Of a stretch of DNA of 64,000 nt, positions 18,736 through 28,302 are shown in pieces (the stretch's first letter is position 1; every line of letters begins with the position of its first letter). The DNA lies in assembly GCF_019670105.1 (NCBI RefSeq), contig NZ_AP023032.1, positions 2,598,972 to 2,662,971 of the forward strand, read 5' to 3'. The notes under the pieces were generated by a model. The model was given only the letters and a program-made list of their open reading frames with translations, made no database searches and was not told the origin of the DNA. Source of the stretch: Agarivorans albus (GTDB taxonomy: Bacteria > Pseudomonadota > Gammaproteobacteria > Enterobacterales > Celerinatantimonadaceae). The position numbers and the translations under genes were made by a program.

Positions 18736-19746
18736 TTACTGTTCTTCAGATGAATACTCTCGCATCATCTCTTCAACGGTTTCAACCATATGTTTACTGC
18801 CACAGAAGAAGGGAACCCGCTGATGCAGCTCTTCTGGTTCAATATCCATAATACGAGTAAAGCCATCACTGGCCTTGCCCCCTGCTTGCTCAATCAAAAA
18901 GGCCATCGGATTACATTCATACAATAAACGTAACTTCCCTTTAGGTGCAGAAGCCGTTGAGGGGTAGATGTAAATTCCGCCTTTTAGCAAGTTGCGGTGA
19001 AAGTCAGACACCAAAGATCCAATGTAACGCGAGGTATAAGGTCGATTGGTTTCTGGTTCAATTTCTTGGCAGTACTTTAAGTACTTCTTAACCCCAGTTG
19101 GAAACTTAAGGTAATTACCTTCATTGATTGAGTAAATTACCCCGTCATCAGGAATGGTCATATTCTCATGAGAAAGGTAAAACACGCCTAACGATGGATC
19201 ACAGGTAAAACCATGTACCCCATGACCTGTGGTATATACCAGCATCGTCGATGAACCATATACCACATATCCTGCAGCAACTTGGCGATGACCCGGTTGC
19301 AAAAAGTCCTCTAATACTGCTGGCGCACCACAAGGGCTGATACGCTTATAAATTGAGAAAATGGTCCCAACCGACACATTTACGTCAATATTTGAGGAAC
19401 CATCTAAAGGATCCATTAGCACAACGTATTTACTGTCGATAGAACGAGCACTGTCAAAACTAACAAACTCATCTTCTTCTTCAGAGGCTACGCCACAGAC
19501 CTCACCACGCGCTTCAAGCGCCGCTTTAAATTTCTCGTTCGCATATAAATCTAATTTTTGTTGCACTTCTCCTTGCACATTTTCTACGCCAGTAGCGCCG
19601 ATAATATCAACTAACCCTGCTTTGTTGATCTCACGGTTAACTACTTTAGCGGCTAAACGAATAGCCCCTAATAGCTGAGTAAGCTCCCCTGTGGCATCGG
19701 GAAACTGGTGTTGTTTTTCTATTATGTATTCACCAAGAGTTATCAT
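18736..19746 (-). CDS. fbp: Fructose-1,6-bisphosphatase class I
   Basis: A 336-residue class I FBPase (E. coli 332). It dephosphorylates fructose-1,6-bisphosphate in gluconeogenesis, needed for growth on acids or on alginate breakdown products entering at pyruvate/triose level. Metal-binding residues are seen in ASEEEDEFV and [22 protein letters not shown], and the C-terminal substrate site in [20 protein letters not shown]. It has its own promoter region, shared with the divergent LexA-controlled imuA. Confidence 0.97.
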   Translation of the reverse strand: MITLGEYIIEKQHQFPDATGELTQLLGAIRLAAKVVNREINKAGLVDIIGATGVENVQGEVQQKLDLYANEKFKAALEARGEVCGVASEEEDEFVSFDSARSIDSKYVVLMDPLDGSSNIDVNVSVGTIFSIYKRISPCGAPAVLEDFLQPGHRQVAAGYVVYGSSTMLVYTTGHGVHGFTCDPSLGVFYLSHENMTIPDDGVIYSINEGNYLKFPTGVKKYLKYCQEIEPETNRPYTSRYIGSLVSDFHRNLLKGGIYIYPSTASAPKGKLRLLYECNPMAFLIEQAGGKASDGFTRIMDIEPEELHQRVPFFCGSKHMVETVEEMMREYSSEEQ

Positions 19747-19899
19747 TTTAATCCCTATTTATTAGCACGCTTCCTATGAAAACCTTTTCAGCCTTCAATG
19801 TTATTTTGCAAGTATTTACGAAAAATTACTAGCACATCAGTTTAATTGTCATACATATAAAGCAAAAAAAACATTTGCAAAATCTCCAAACAAAGAATA

Positions 19900-19930
19900 C
19901 TGTATATTCATACACTGTATAAAAAAACAG
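19900..19930 (+). promoter_or_regulatory. Two overlapping LexA (SOS) boxes upstream of imuA
   Basis: A perfect CTGT-N8-ACAG box (19915-19930) overlaps by one base a near-consensus CTGT-N8-ACAC box (19900-19915). They lie 38-68 bp before the imuA ATG. This is the gamma-proteobacterial LexA motif, so the mutagenesis cassette should be SOS-induced. Confidence 0.88.
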
Positions 19931-19967
19931 TTAAACTTCGACATTGACTTAGAGCATGGAGCGAACA

Positions 19968-20594
19968 ATGGCACAACAAATTGAACAACTGCTACAAAGC
20001 AACAAGGTATGGCAAGGCAGCCAATGGCAACACAGTCATCTTGACGTTCATTCAAGTGGCTTTGCACAACTCGACCAACAACTACCTAACCATGGTTGGC
20101 CACAGGGCGGCATCACCGAGGTGCTGTACGAAAAACATGGCATTGGCGAGTTACAATTATTGCTTCCTGCTCTAGCTAAGCTTAGTCAACAATCACGCTG
20201 GATTATTTGGGTTGCACCACCATTTATGCCTAATGCCCCTGCACTACAACAACACGGCGTAGATATTAGTAAAGTCATTGTTATTCGACCTGAGCAGTGT
20301 AGCGATGCCCTGTGGACCATTGAGCAAGCATTAAAAAGTGGCTCTTGTAGCGCAGTATTAGGCTGGTTAGACGGCTTAGATTTAAAAGCCAGCCGCCGCT
20401 TGCAGTTAGCAGCAGAACAAGGAGATTGCTTAAGTTATTTATTTAGACCGCTACAGCAACAACAGCAAAGCTCTAGCGCCAGCGTAAGAATGGCCTTGCA
20501 CCCTAGCAAGTCACCAGAACACATTAACTACCATCTGCTAAAACGTCGTGGTGGCGCCCCGCTCTATGAGCAACACATTCCACGACTTAATTAA
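19968..20594 (+). CDS. imuA: ImuA, SOS mutagenesis cassette RecA/SulA-like protein
   Basis: A 208-residue protein of the ImuA/SulA-like RecA fold. Recognisable parts are GFAQLDQQLPNHGWPQGGITEVL (the family start motif, split by a degenerate P-loop region), WIIWVAPPF, and the C-terminal SPEHINYHLLKRRGG. It is the accessory factor for DnaE2-dependent translesion synthesis. An upstream in-frame ATG at 19956 exists, but GGAG six bases before the ATG at 19968 favours this start. It is the first gene of imuA-imuB-dnaE2. Confidence 0.9.
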   Translation: MAQQIEQLLQSNKVWQGSQWQHSHLDVHSSGFAQLDQQLPNHGWPQGGITEVLYEKHGIGELQLLLPALAKLSQQSRWIIWVAPPFMPNAPALQQHGVDISKVIVIRPEQCSDALWTIEQALKSGSCSAVLGWLDGLDLKASRRLQLAAEQGDCLSYLFRPLQQQQQSSSASVRMALHPSKSPEHINYHLLKRRGGAPLYEQHIPRLN

Positions 20595-20621
20595 TGCCGA
20601 TGCCTTTTATGCAAGTGCAAC

Positions 20622-22004
20622 ATGTATTGGATTTACCTTGATTTTCCCCAGCTCGCGTTGGACCTACTACAACGCGAGCACCCTAGCCAGCAGGCCTTGG
20701 CAATACACCACAACAAACAAATTATTCAGTTAAACCAAGTTGCACATAATTTGGGGGTGTATTTAGGCTGCTCACTCAATACGGCTTATCAGCTGGCACC
20801 TCAGCTCTGCTTATACCAACAAAGCGATTTATCTTGCGATGCTTACTTTATGGGTTTAGCTCAACAGGCTTTGCACTATTGCGCTCAAGTCGCCACTCAC
20901 CCCGATAATGGCTTATATATAAGTGGTGCCGGTATGCATACCATTTACCCTAAACCAGAGCAGCATGTGTCTAAGTTGGTACAACACTACCAGCAACAAC
21001 AGCTTAACTTTCGTATTGCCCATGCCCATAGCGCGATAGCTGCCCGCTGGTTAGCTCGATCACAAGATATTAAGCAAGCAGGATCGGGAATTACTCAGCT
21101 AGCAGATTTACCACTGAACTTTAGCGACTTACCCTCTCACCAAATCACGGCTTTACAAGCGATGGGCTTATATACCATTAAACAGCTTAATGGTTTACCT
21201 CGGCCAGAGCTGCGTAAACGTTTAGGCGAAGATAGCCTAGCGTTACTCGATCAAGCTAATGGGCGATTAACGACTCCACTACGCTTCATCACAGCACAAG
21301 CCCATTACCAGCAACGTTTTCCTTTATTAGCCGAAACCCACACAATTCAAGGTTTAATGTTTTCACTGAAACAGGCTTGCCAGCATTTTCAGCAGTGGTT
21401 AAGACAACACCAGCTTTGCAGCAATATATTGGTCCTGCACTTAAATTTTAGAGATAAACCCAGCGAACAAATTATCTTAAAAAGTGCTCGTTTATTACAA
21501 ACCAGCCAAGATTGGCTAGCACTATTTCGCTTAAAGTTAGAATCTACTCGCCTAGCAGCTGCGGTGATTGAGTTTAGCCTAGATTGCCAAGCTCTTTATC
21601 CCCTTGGTCACCAAATCACCGGTTTGTTTGAACAACAGCAACCCATTGGTGATAGCTTGCTGTTTGACCAATTAAGTGTGCGTTTGGGCGAGCAAGCAAT
21701 TAGCCGCTTAAGCTGCCAAGCAGATTTTCGCCCCGAATTCGCCAGCCAATACCAGCCTTTGTCTCGGCATGAGACACTTAATTACCCTAAACAGTTTGCT
21801 CGCCCTTGCTGGTTACTGCCGCAGCTAAAACCCATCAATATTGAACATTACACCCTACTCTCTGAGCCCGAACGCATCGCTAGCGGGTGGTGGGATGAAC
21901 AAAGCATTAACCGAGATTACTACATGGCGCAAAGTCCCAATCAAGGTCTGGCTTGGGTATGCCAAGAAAAAAAACAGTGGTACCTGCACGGCTGGTTTGC
22001 CTAA
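20622..22004 (+). CDS. imuB: ImuB, inactive Y-family polymerase-like protein
   Basis: A 460-residue Y-family homolog starting YWIYLDFPQLALDLL, the ImuB form of the polymerase motif. A HhH-type segment (HQITALQAMGLYTIKQLNGLPRP in two parts around residue 170-195) precedes the little-finger region. In known cassettes ImuB lacks polymerase activity and links ImuA, DnaE2 and the sliding clamp. It begins 27 bp after imuA and its stop TAA overlaps the dnaE2 ATG in TAATG. Confidence 0.92.
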   Translation: MYWIYLDFPQLALDLLQREHPSQQALAIHHNKQIIQLNQVAHNLGVYLGCSLNTAYQLAPQLCLYQQSDLSCDAYFMGLAQQALHYCAQVATHPDNGLYISGAGMHTIYPKPEQHVSKLVQHYQQQQLNFRIAHAHSAIAARWLARSQDIKQAGSGITQLADLPLNFSDLPSHQITALQAMGLYTIKQLNGLPRPELRKRLGEDSLALLDQANGRLTTPLRFITAQAHYQQRFPLLAETHTIQGLMFSLKQACQHFQQWLRQHQLCSNILVLHLNFRDKPSEQIILKSARLLQTSQDWLALFRLKLESTRLAAAVIEFSLDCQALYPLGHQITGLFEQQQPIGDSLLFDQLSVRLGEQAISRLSCQADFRPEFASQYQPLSRHETLNYPKQFARPCWLLPQLKPINIEHYTLLSEPERIASGWWDEQSINRDYYMAQSPNQGLAWVCQEKKQWYLHGWFA

Positions 22005-25000
22005 TGAATAACACACTTTTCGCCGAGCTTAATGCCCAGAGTAATTTTAGTTTTTTATACGGCGCTTCACACCCAGAAGAAATGGTAGAGCAAGCCCATC
22101 GTTACGGCTATCAAGCCATTGCCATTACTGATGAATGCTCATTAAGTGGAGTTGTTCGAGCTCATCAAGCCGCCGAACCATTGGCCATTAAGCTTATTGT
22201 AGGTAGCCAGTTCACCACCGATGAACAATGCCAATTGGTGGTTCTGGCTAAAAATATTAAAGGTTATCAGCAACTTTGTCGCTTTATTACTCAAGCAAGA
22301 AAGCACAGTAAAAAAGGCAGTTATCAAGTCACACTACAACAATTTGATCAACGACTTAACCAATGCTTACTCTTGGTTAAAGCCACTCCTGCGCTACAAG
22401 CAATACACCTTAAACAGCTGCAGCAATTATCTCAAAACCTCTATTTACTGTTACATAACGACTTATCTCAACCCACTAAAGTGCTAAATAGCTATCGGCA
22501 ATTAGCCAAGCAACACGCAATACCCTGCCTTGCATCCATTAACCCACGCATGCACTTGGCTAATAGAAAGCGCTTAGCCGACATTCTTGACGCTATTCGC
22601 CAACACAGCACAGTGCAGCAAGCCGGTTTTTTATTAAGCAGTAATGCCGAACGTCGCCTATTACAGTGGCCTCATTTGCAACAGCGCTACTCTAGTGACG
22701 AATTAGCCCTTAGCACTCAACTTGCTGCGCAATGTTGTTTTAGTCTTAATGAGATCCGCTACCAATATCCTAAAGACAATGTACCGGCGGGTTACAGCGC
22801 CCAGCAATATCTGCGAGAACTTGTTGAAACAGGCATACAACAGCGTTTTGGTGAGCAGCTTTCTGCTGAACTACGAGCACAAATCGAACATGAGTTGAGC
22901 TTAATTAGCGAGCTAAATTACGAACACTACTTTCTCACTATTTACGATATTGTGGCCTACGCACGACAGCAAAACATTCTCTGCCAAGGGCGAGGCTCTG
23001 CCGCCAACTCAGTGGTGTGTTATTGCTTGCATATTACCGAAGTTAACCCCAGCCAAGTAGGTTTACTGTTTGAGCGCTTTATTTCTAAAGAACGTAATGA
23101 ACCACCAGATATCGATGTCGATTTTGAACACCAGCGCCGCGAAGAAGTCATTCAATACATTTATCAAAAATACGGCCGTGACCGCGCTGCTTTAGCTGCC
23201 AGTATTGTCACCTACCGCACCCGCAGTGCAATTAACGAAATAGGCAAAGCCTTAGCTATTCCTGCGCATATACTACATGGCCTTAACCACAATATTGATT
23301 GGCGTGATGGCAGTAACTCAACCAGCCAAAAAATTGTTCAAGCTGGCCTATTGCCAGAAGCCAATGCACGCAATTTTGCTGAACTAGTGGAACAACTACG
23401 CGGCTTTCCTCGTCACTTGTCACAACATGTGGGCGGTTTTGTTATTGCCCAAGACAAGCTGTGTGACTTAGTCCCCATAGAAAATGCCGCCATGGCCGAT
23501 CGCACTATCATCCAGTGGGATAAAGATGACTTAGAAGCACTACATTTAATGAAAGTAGATGTACTGGCTTTGGGAATGTTAAGCGCCATTCGCCGCTGCC
23601 TTGCCAGCTTAAGCCAACGAGAACAACGCACCATTAGCCTTAGCGATATTCCACAAGATGATAGCGCCACTTACGACATGTTATGCAAAGGCGACAGTGT
23701 GGGCATTTTCCAGGTTGAATCTCGCGCACAAATGAGCATGTTGCCACGGCTAAAACCACGCAACTATTATGATCTAGTGATAGAAGTGGCGATTGTTCGC
23801 CCCGGCCCAATTCAAGGCGACATGGTGCACCCTTACTTGCGCCGACGTAATGGCGAAGAGCCGGTAGATTACCCTAGCCCAGAAGTAGAAGCCGTATTAG
23901 CGCGCACCCTTGGCGTGCCAATTTTTCAAGAACAAGTAATTAAGTTAGCCATGGTAGCAGCAGGATTTAGTGGCGGCGAAGCAGACCAACTGCGTCGCGC
24001 TATGGCCACTTGGAAGCGCAACGGCAAGCTAGCCTACTTTCGCGATAAACTCATCAACGGCATGCAACAGCGCGGCTACCCTGTCGCATTTGCTGAGCGT
24101 TTATTTTCGCAAATTCAAGGTTTTGGTGAATACGGCTTTCCCGAGTCTCATTCAGCCAGTTTCGCCTTATTGGTTTACATTTCATCTTGGCTTAAATGCC
24201 ATGAGCCAGCGGCATTTTGCTGCGCACTGCTTAATAGCCAACCCATGGGCTTTTATAGCCCTAGTCAATTAATTCAAGATATACAACGCCACGGGGTGAG
24301 TATTCTGCCCATCGACATTAACCAAAGCGATTGGGAACATAGCCTCGACTACAGCCAAGATCCTAAGGGCGCAATTAGATTAGGATTAAAACAAGTAAAA
24401 GGACTAAACAAACAAAAGTTTGCTCGCTTATTAGCAAATCGACCAAGCCAAGGTTTTAACCAACTCAGTGAATTAACCCAGCAACTCGACAAAACCAGCT
24501 TAGAGTCTTTAGCCACTGCCGACGCTTTTGCCTGTTTAGCTGGGCATCGCCACCAAACCCGCTGGCAAATGAGCGGTACCGAGGCCCCCTTACCGCTATT
24601 TGCTATGCCCAAAGAAGCACCGGTAAACTTAACTGCACCTAGTGAAATAGAAGATATTCGCCAAGACTACCACGCAACTGGGGTTAGTTTGCGCCGACAT
24701 CCACTGCATTTATTACGTGAACACCAAGCATTAAAAAATTGTTACTCACAAGCGCAATTGCATCACTGTAAACACGGTCAGTTAGTTAAGGTGGCAGGTT
24801 TAGTAGTGGGTCGACAACGGCCAGGTTCTTCAGCCGATGTCACCTTCGTCACCTTAGAAGATGAAACGGGCAACAGCAATGTGATAGTCTGGTCAGCAAC
24901 GGCTAAAGCGCAGCGCCAAGCTCTTATTTCTTCTCGTCTTCTAAAAGTACACGGACGATTAGAACGCTGCGATGAAGTGATACATATTATTGCAGGGAAG

Positions 25001-25060
25001 CTTGAAGACTGTTCGTGGTTACTCGCCGATTTATCGGTACGCTCGCGAGACTTTCGCTAA
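22004..25060 (+). CDS. dnaE2: Error-prone DNA polymerase DnaE2
   Basis: A 1,018-residue C-family polymerase. The PHP start (AQSNFSFLYGASHPEEMVEQA, split by the family into two motifs) and ITDECSLSGVVRAH are typical of DnaE2. Catalytic aspartates lie in PPDIDVDFEHQRRE, a third acidic motif in LMKVDVLALGML, and an OB-type segment near 890-1000 (VAGLVVGRQRPGSSADVTF in part). It carries out SOS-induced translesion synthesis. A start at 22004, one base overlapping imuB, is chosen because a longer frame from 21953 would overlap imuB by 52 bases. Confidence 0.95.
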   Translation: MNNTLFAELNAQSNFSFLYGASHPEEMVEQAHRYGYQAIAITDECSLSGVVRAHQAAEPLAIKLIVGSQFTTDEQCQLVVLAKNIKGYQQLCRFITQARKHSKKGSYQVTLQQFDQRLNQCLLLVKATPALQAIHLKQLQQLSQNLYLLLHNDLSQPTKVLNSYRQLAKQHAIPCLASINPRMHLANRKRLADILDAIRQHSTVQQAGFLLSSNAERRLLQWPHLQQRYSSDELALSTQLAAQCCFSLNEIRYQYPKDNVPAGYSAQQYLRELVETGIQQRFGEQLSAELRAQIEHELSLISELNYEHYFLTIYDIVAYARQQNILCQGRGSAANSVVCYCLHITEVNPSQVGLLFERFISKERNEPPDIDVDFEHQRREEVIQYIYQKYGRDRAALAASIVTYRTRSAINEIGKALAIPAHILHGLNHNIDWRDGSNSTSQKIVQAGLLPEANARNFAELVEQLRGFPRHLSQHVGGFVIAQDKLCDLVPIENAAMADRTIIQWDKDDLEALHLMKVDVLALGMLSAIRRCLASLSQREQRTISLSDIPQDDSATYDMLCKGDSVGIFQVESRAQMSMLPRLKPRNYYDLVIEVAIVRPGPIQGDMVHPYLRRRNGEEPVDYPSPEVEAVLARTLGVPIFQEQVIKLAMVAAGFSGGEADQLRRAMATWKRNGKLAYFRDKLINGMQQRGYPVAFAERLFSQIQGFGEYGFPESHSASFALLVYISSWLKCHEPAAFCCALLNSQPMGFYSPSQLIQDIQRHGVSILPIDINQSDWEHSLDYSQDPKGAIRLGLKQVKGLNKQKFARLLANRPSQGFNQLSELTQQLDKTSLESLATADAFACLAGHRHQTRWQMSGTEAPLPLFAMPKEAPVNLTAPSEIEDIRQDYHATGVSLRRHPLHLLREHQALKNCYSQAQLHHCKHGQLVKVAGLVVGRQRPGSSADVTFVTLEDETGNSNVIVWSATAKAQRQALISSRLLKVHGRLERCDEVIHIIAGKLEDCSWLLADLSVRSRDFR

Positions 25061-25096
25061 GCATGCGATAGATAAACAACAGCAAATAGGACAACA

Positions 25097-25732
25097 ATGT
25101 TAGACCGTTACGCCATAAAAATTATAAAAGCACCATTAGATTACAGCGCGAAACAACTCGATAATGCCGGTTTAAGCGCCAATCAAATTACCCTTATTGG
25201 TTTTTTTATTGGTTTAAGCGCCATCCCTTTTCTCGCTTTTCAGCAATACCATGTTGCCTTGGCGCTTATTTTACTCAACCGGACTTTTGATGGCTTAGAT
25301 GGCGCATTAGCGCGCCGACAAGGTTGCAGTGATTTTGGCGGCTACCTCGACATTGTTTGCGACTTTATTTTTTACTCCGGCATTGTGTTAGGTTTTGCGC
25401 TAGCAGCTCCCGAGCAAAATGCCGTTGCGGCCAATGTACTTATTTGGACCTTTATGGGCACCGGTTCAAGCTTCTTAACCTTTGCAATTATGGCCGCTAA
25501 ACGCAACATTAATAACACCGTGTATCCGCATAAGTCTTTGTATTATTTAGGTGGCTTGACGGAAGGTACAGAAACTATCGCCACCTTTGTACTATTTTGT
25601 TTGTTCCCGCAGTACTTTGCTAAGTTGGCATTTATATTTGCTGCTTTATGCAGCATTACCACGGTAACTCGAATACTGGCAGCTAAAGCCACATTTACCG
25701 ACAATGGCGGCACTAACAACACCGCTGCGTAA
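25097..25732 (+). CDS. CDP-alcohol phosphatidyltransferase family protein
   Basis: A 211-residue membrane protein with the family catalytic motif D-x2-DG-x2-AR-x8-G-x3-D-x3-D, seen from DGLDGALARRQG to YLDIVCD near residues 73-97. About six membrane segments. Such enzymes transfer a phosphoalcohol from CDP-diacylglycerol or similar; the acceptor is not evident. It follows dnaE2 by 36 bp on the same strand and might be read from the SOS promoter, although it has no known link to mutagenesis. Confidence 0.87.
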   Translation: MLDRYAIKIIKAPLDYSAKQLDNAGLSANQITLIGFFIGLSAIPFLAFQQYHVALALILLNRTFDGLDGALARRQGCSDFGGYLDIVCDFIFYSGIVLGFALAAPEQNAVAANVLIWTFMGTGSSFLTFAIMAAKRNINNTVYPHKSLYYLGGLTEGTETIATFVLFCLFPQYFAKLAFIFAALCSITTVTRILAAKATFTDNGGTNNTAA

Positions 25733-25734
25733 AC

Positions 25735-25765
25735 AAAAAAACCGGTAATACTCTGTATTACCGGT
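25735..25765 (-). terminator. Terminator of the SDR gene
   Basis: Perfect 11-bp stem ACCGGTAATAC/GTATTACCGGT with a three-base loop, followed on the minus strand by TTTTTT. It also lies 8 bp after the plus-strand phosphatidyltransferase gene but has no T tract in that direction. Confidence 0.85.
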
Positions 25766-25882
25766 GGCAACTTGCCAAACTAAGCGTCAAAACAATAACA
25801 GGCAGAAATTATCGTTCACCAAACACTTAGCGGTTTATGTAACTTAACAACGCGAATCACTGCGCTAAGCCTTAGCGCAACA

Positions 25883-26653
25883 CTACTCTGCAGCTAGGCT
25901 GTTATAGGCATTAATACTCATACCTGCGGTAAAGCCACCATCTACCCCTATCGTTTGTCCGTTAACAAAGGCACAGTCGGGAGCGGCTAAAAAGTGAATG
26001 ATGGCTGCAACCTCTTCCGGCTCGGCAATACGACCCAACGGCACTGCTTTATGCTCCATGCGTAGTTGAGGCTCACCACCTTCAGCTCGCGCCATTGGTG
26101 TATCCACCGACGTTGGGCAAATGGCATTCACCCGAATATTTTGCTCACCTAATTCCAAGGCTGCGGTTTTAGTAATCCCCAATACTGCCCACTTAGAACT
26201 TACATAAGGGGCTAAGTAAGGCACGCCTTGCACACCCGCGGCAGAGGCAACATTTACAATGCTGCCGCCCTGGCTCATGTACTGAGTGGCGTGTTTGATG
26301 CCATATACCACACCCATGGTGTTCACATTAAAATTGAAATCAAAGTCTTCTTTTTCAGACTCAAGCAAAGTGTTGTAGCCGCGATTAACCCCAGCGCAAT
26401 TAACAACGATGTCGATTTTCCCGCATAAATCATTGGCGACAGCCATTAAGTTGCGAACGGAGTTCTCATCAGATACATCAGTTTTTACAAAAATACCGCC
26501 AATACGTTCCGCAAATTCGATAGCATTTTTTCGCCCGGCAATCACTACTGTTGCACCCGCTTTTGCCATACGCTCGGCTGCTGCTGCACCAATACCAGAA
26601 GTGCCACCGGTAATTACCGCTACTTTACCGTCTAAATTAAATAGTTGATTCAT
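25883..26653 (-). CDS. Short-chain dehydrogenase/reductase, candidate alginate-monomer (DEH) reductase
   Basis: A 256-residue classical SDR. Cofactor motif TGGTSGIG at residues 15-22, NCAGVN near 87, catalytic YVSSK near residue 150, and the C-terminal INGQ-type VNGQTIGVDGG. It lies next to a FadR-type regulator and an SSS symporter. Reduction of the alginate-derived keto-sugar DEH to KDG, or a KduD-type reaction, is therefore a reasonable inference; sequence alone cannot fix the substrate. Its promoter shares an element with the LDH2-family gene at 42009, which is an alternative link to that cluster. Confidence 0.85.
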   Translation of the reverse strand: MNQLFNLDGKVAVITGGTSGIGAAAAERMAKAGATVVIAGRKNAIEFAERIGGIFVKTDVSDENSVRNLMAVANDLCGKIDIVVNCAGVNRGYNTLLESEKEDFDFNFNVNTMGVVYGIKHATQYMSQGGSIVNVASAAGVQGVPYLAPYVSSKWAVLGITKTAALELGEQNIRVNAICPTSVDTPMARAEGGEPQLRMEHKAVPLGRIAEPEEVAAIIHFLAAPDCAFVNGQTIGVDGGFTAGMSINAYNSLAAE

Positions 26654-26730
26654 CTTCTCACCTCTTATCGTTTGTGCAGCTCTATGCCGCCTTGAATAAC
26701 GACAAGTTACCGAAGTTGACCGCTTTAACA

Positions 26731-26744
26731 GAGTTACACACTGG
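26731..26744 (-). promoter_or_regulatory. Shared promoter element GAGTTACACACTGG (SDR gene)
   Basis: This 14-mer lies 78 bp upstream of the SDR start codon. A copy differing in one base lies 79 bp upstream of the LDH2-family gene (43245-43258), and a looser copy precedes the ureohydrolase. The regulator is unknown. Confidence 0.5.
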
Positions 26745-26747
26745 AAC

Positions 26748-26766
26748 CTTAGGTAAGTTACCTAAG
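26748..26766. promoter_or_regulatory. Perfect 19-bp palindrome, probable operator
   Basis: CTTAGGTAA-G-TTACCTAAG, nine-base arms around one central base, 95 bp upstream of the SDR gene and directly beside the shared element. The size and symmetry suit a dimeric repressor or activator. Confidence 0.55.
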
Positions 26767-27063
26767 CAAAAAGGCTTGAATACAAACACCGGTAAAAGTA
26801 CTACAAAAACCCACAAAGCAAAGTGGATCAAACTTACCAAACCGAATAAATAACCAACTTATTCAGTAGTTTATATAAGATCTCAAATTTAAATGGAAAG
26901 TTGTAAATAAATGGTCAGCAAAAACTGCGAAATATAGGCGCTAAAAAATAGCTAAATAGATAAGATGAATTAAGCCAAAAACAAGTGGATGATTAGGCAT
27001 TCAACTCTAACTCCACCTAAAAAACCTTTTCTTTTGTAATACATGAAATTTATCGATAGGCAC

Positions 27064-27093
27064 AAAAAAGCCTCGCACTGCGAGGCTTTTTTT
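27064..27093 (-). terminator. Terminator of the GntR regulator gene
   Basis: Stem GCCTCGC/GCGAGGC with a 3-base loop flanked by six As and seven Ts, so it can work in both directions. It lies 14 bp beyond the regulator stop codon. Confidence 0.85.
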
Positions 27094-27106
27094 ATATTTT
27101 TTGACC

Positions 27107-27826
27107 TTAAGCTACATTTTCTTCTGGCAATCGGTGGTTGCTATTATTAAGCAATGCCAAGTTTGCTTCGCGGGCCTTTTCCGGGTCGCCAGCCATAATT
27201 GCTTGGTAAATAGCAGTATGCTCTGACATACAAGTTCCGCCTTCTTTAGAAGAATGCTGGAAAAACCCAATGAACATCACCTGCAATACATTAGCAAAAG
27301 GAATATAAAAGCTGTTGCCAGTGGCTAAGTATACTGTACGGTGAAACTGCAGATCTGTTTCTACCCATTCACTTTGGTCTTCACTCTTGGCGATTTCAAC
27401 CATACGCTGATAATACTCAGACAATTTCATCCGCTGTTCAGCACTGGCATTAATAGCAGCTAACGCTGCAGCTTCTGGCTCAATAGCACGACGCAAGGCT
27501 AAAAACTCGGTGAGTGTATCGCTTGTTTCGCCCACACCAGACATCCAACTTAACAGTTGAGAATCTAACATATTCCAATGTTCACGACTTTTAACTCGTG
27601 TACCAATTTTAGGGCGAGATTCCAGCAAGCCTTTTGAGCTTAAGTGCTTAATTGCTTCACGCAAAGCAGTTCTGCTTACGCCGAATTGTTCACACAATTC
27701 CATCTCCGATGGAATAATACTGTCTTGAGGAAGCGCGCCAGACAAAATACTTTTGGCAATCTCCCTTGCTACTTGTAAGTGTAAACTGCGCGAAGCGCCT
27801 TCAATCATTGCAAATTCGTTAGCCAT
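27107..27826 (-). CDS. FadR-subfamily GntR transcriptional regulator
   Basis: A 239-residue regulator. A winged helix-turn-helix occupies residues ~14-80 (IIPSEMELCEQFGVSRTALREAI), followed by an FCD effector domain with the metal-binding pattern of the family (residues ~95-225, including FHRTVYLATGN and EHTAIYQAIMAGD). FCD regulators sense small acids. It lies between an SDR gene and a divergently transcribed SSS symporter. Candidate operators of the FadR type are found upstream of the symporter and of the alginate lyase, so I infer it controls alginate use, like GntR-type regulators of alginate loci in Vibrio. Confidence 0.9.
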   Translation of the reverse strand: MANEFAMIEGASRSLHLQVAREIAKSILSGALPQDSIIPSEMELCEQFGVSRTALREAIKHLSSKGLLESRPKIGTRVKSREHWNMLDSQLLSWMSGVGETSDTLTEFLALRRAIEPEAAALAAINASAEQRMKLSEYYQRMVEIAKSEDQSEWVETDLQFHRTVYLATGNSFYIPFANVLQVMFIGFFQHSSKEGGTCMSEHTAIYQAIMAGDPEKAREANLALLNNSNHRLPEENVA

Positions 27827-28053
27827 AGGTGTCCTTTTTACTATCCTATGAATTCATCCATTCATATTAATTTAGTGCAGCAATTTCGATGCTGCCCGAC
27901 TAATGTATGCCTACGTTAACAGATTTAAAAATTTACACTACCCGAATAACGATAGTGTTTTGATATTACTGTACTTTTTTCAATACACCCTAGGCTAAAA
28001 ACAGCCAAAAACTGTCGCCAATTACCGACACTTGACTATTTATCGAACAATAA

Positions 28054-28064
28054 ATGTATTACAA
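28054..28064 (+). promoter_or_regulatory. Candidate FadR-type operator 1 of the symporter gene
   Basis: ATGTATTACAA fits the FadR-subfamily operator TNGTNNNACNA except at the first base. It has the same half-site pattern as the site at 28235. Confidence 0.45.
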
Positions 28065-28234
28065 ATTGTGAGATGGATTGCAGCCACCAAATTGGTATTT
28101 TGTTACATTTCGATTATTCGAAATCCCCTCCCCTAATATTCGAACTATCATTTGAGAGTAATTTGATGGGATCCAGATAACGTTTTCAACTGGATTACAT
28201 ATAAAAGTGAGATCGGAATCGCAGTTAGACCTAT

Positions 28235-28245
28235 ATGTCATACAA
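28235..28245 (+). promoter_or_regulatory. Candidate FadR-type operator 2 of the symporter gene
   Basis: ATGTCATACAA, 58 bp before the symporter ATG, again fits NNGTNNNACNA and continues as AATAA exactly as in the alginate lyase operator. Confidence 0.5.
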
Positions 28246-28302
28246 TAATGCCATATTGCTTGTTAAGGTAAGCGCATCTACTATGGAAGAGGAATAACAG
28301 AA

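Larger units (their letters stand above)
26654..27063. other. Intergenic region with SDR promoter elements
   Basis: Non-coding, 410 bp. It holds a 14-bp element shared with the LDH2 promoter (26731-26744), a perfect 19-bp palindrome (26748-26766) and a weak FadR-type half match AAGTACTACAA at 26796-26806. The remainder is AT-rich and I see no gene in it. Confidence 0.6.
27827..28302. other. Divergent promoter region between GntR regulator and symporter
   Basis: 476 non-coding bases. Contains two candidate FadR-type sites (28054-28064 and 28235-28245) and, nearer the regulator, an inverted repeat GCAGCA/TGCTGC around 27880-27900. No gene seen. Confidence 0.6.

Noticed and set aside
19840-19860. 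GTCATAC sequence upstream of fbp resembling the symporter operator
   Set aside because: It lacks the GTNNNAC spacing on both sides and lies among AT-rich sequence; probably chance.
21953-22003. N-terminal extension of DnaE2 in the long frame
   Set aside because: It is inside imuB, has no ribosome binding site and adds residues not found at the usual DnaE2 start.
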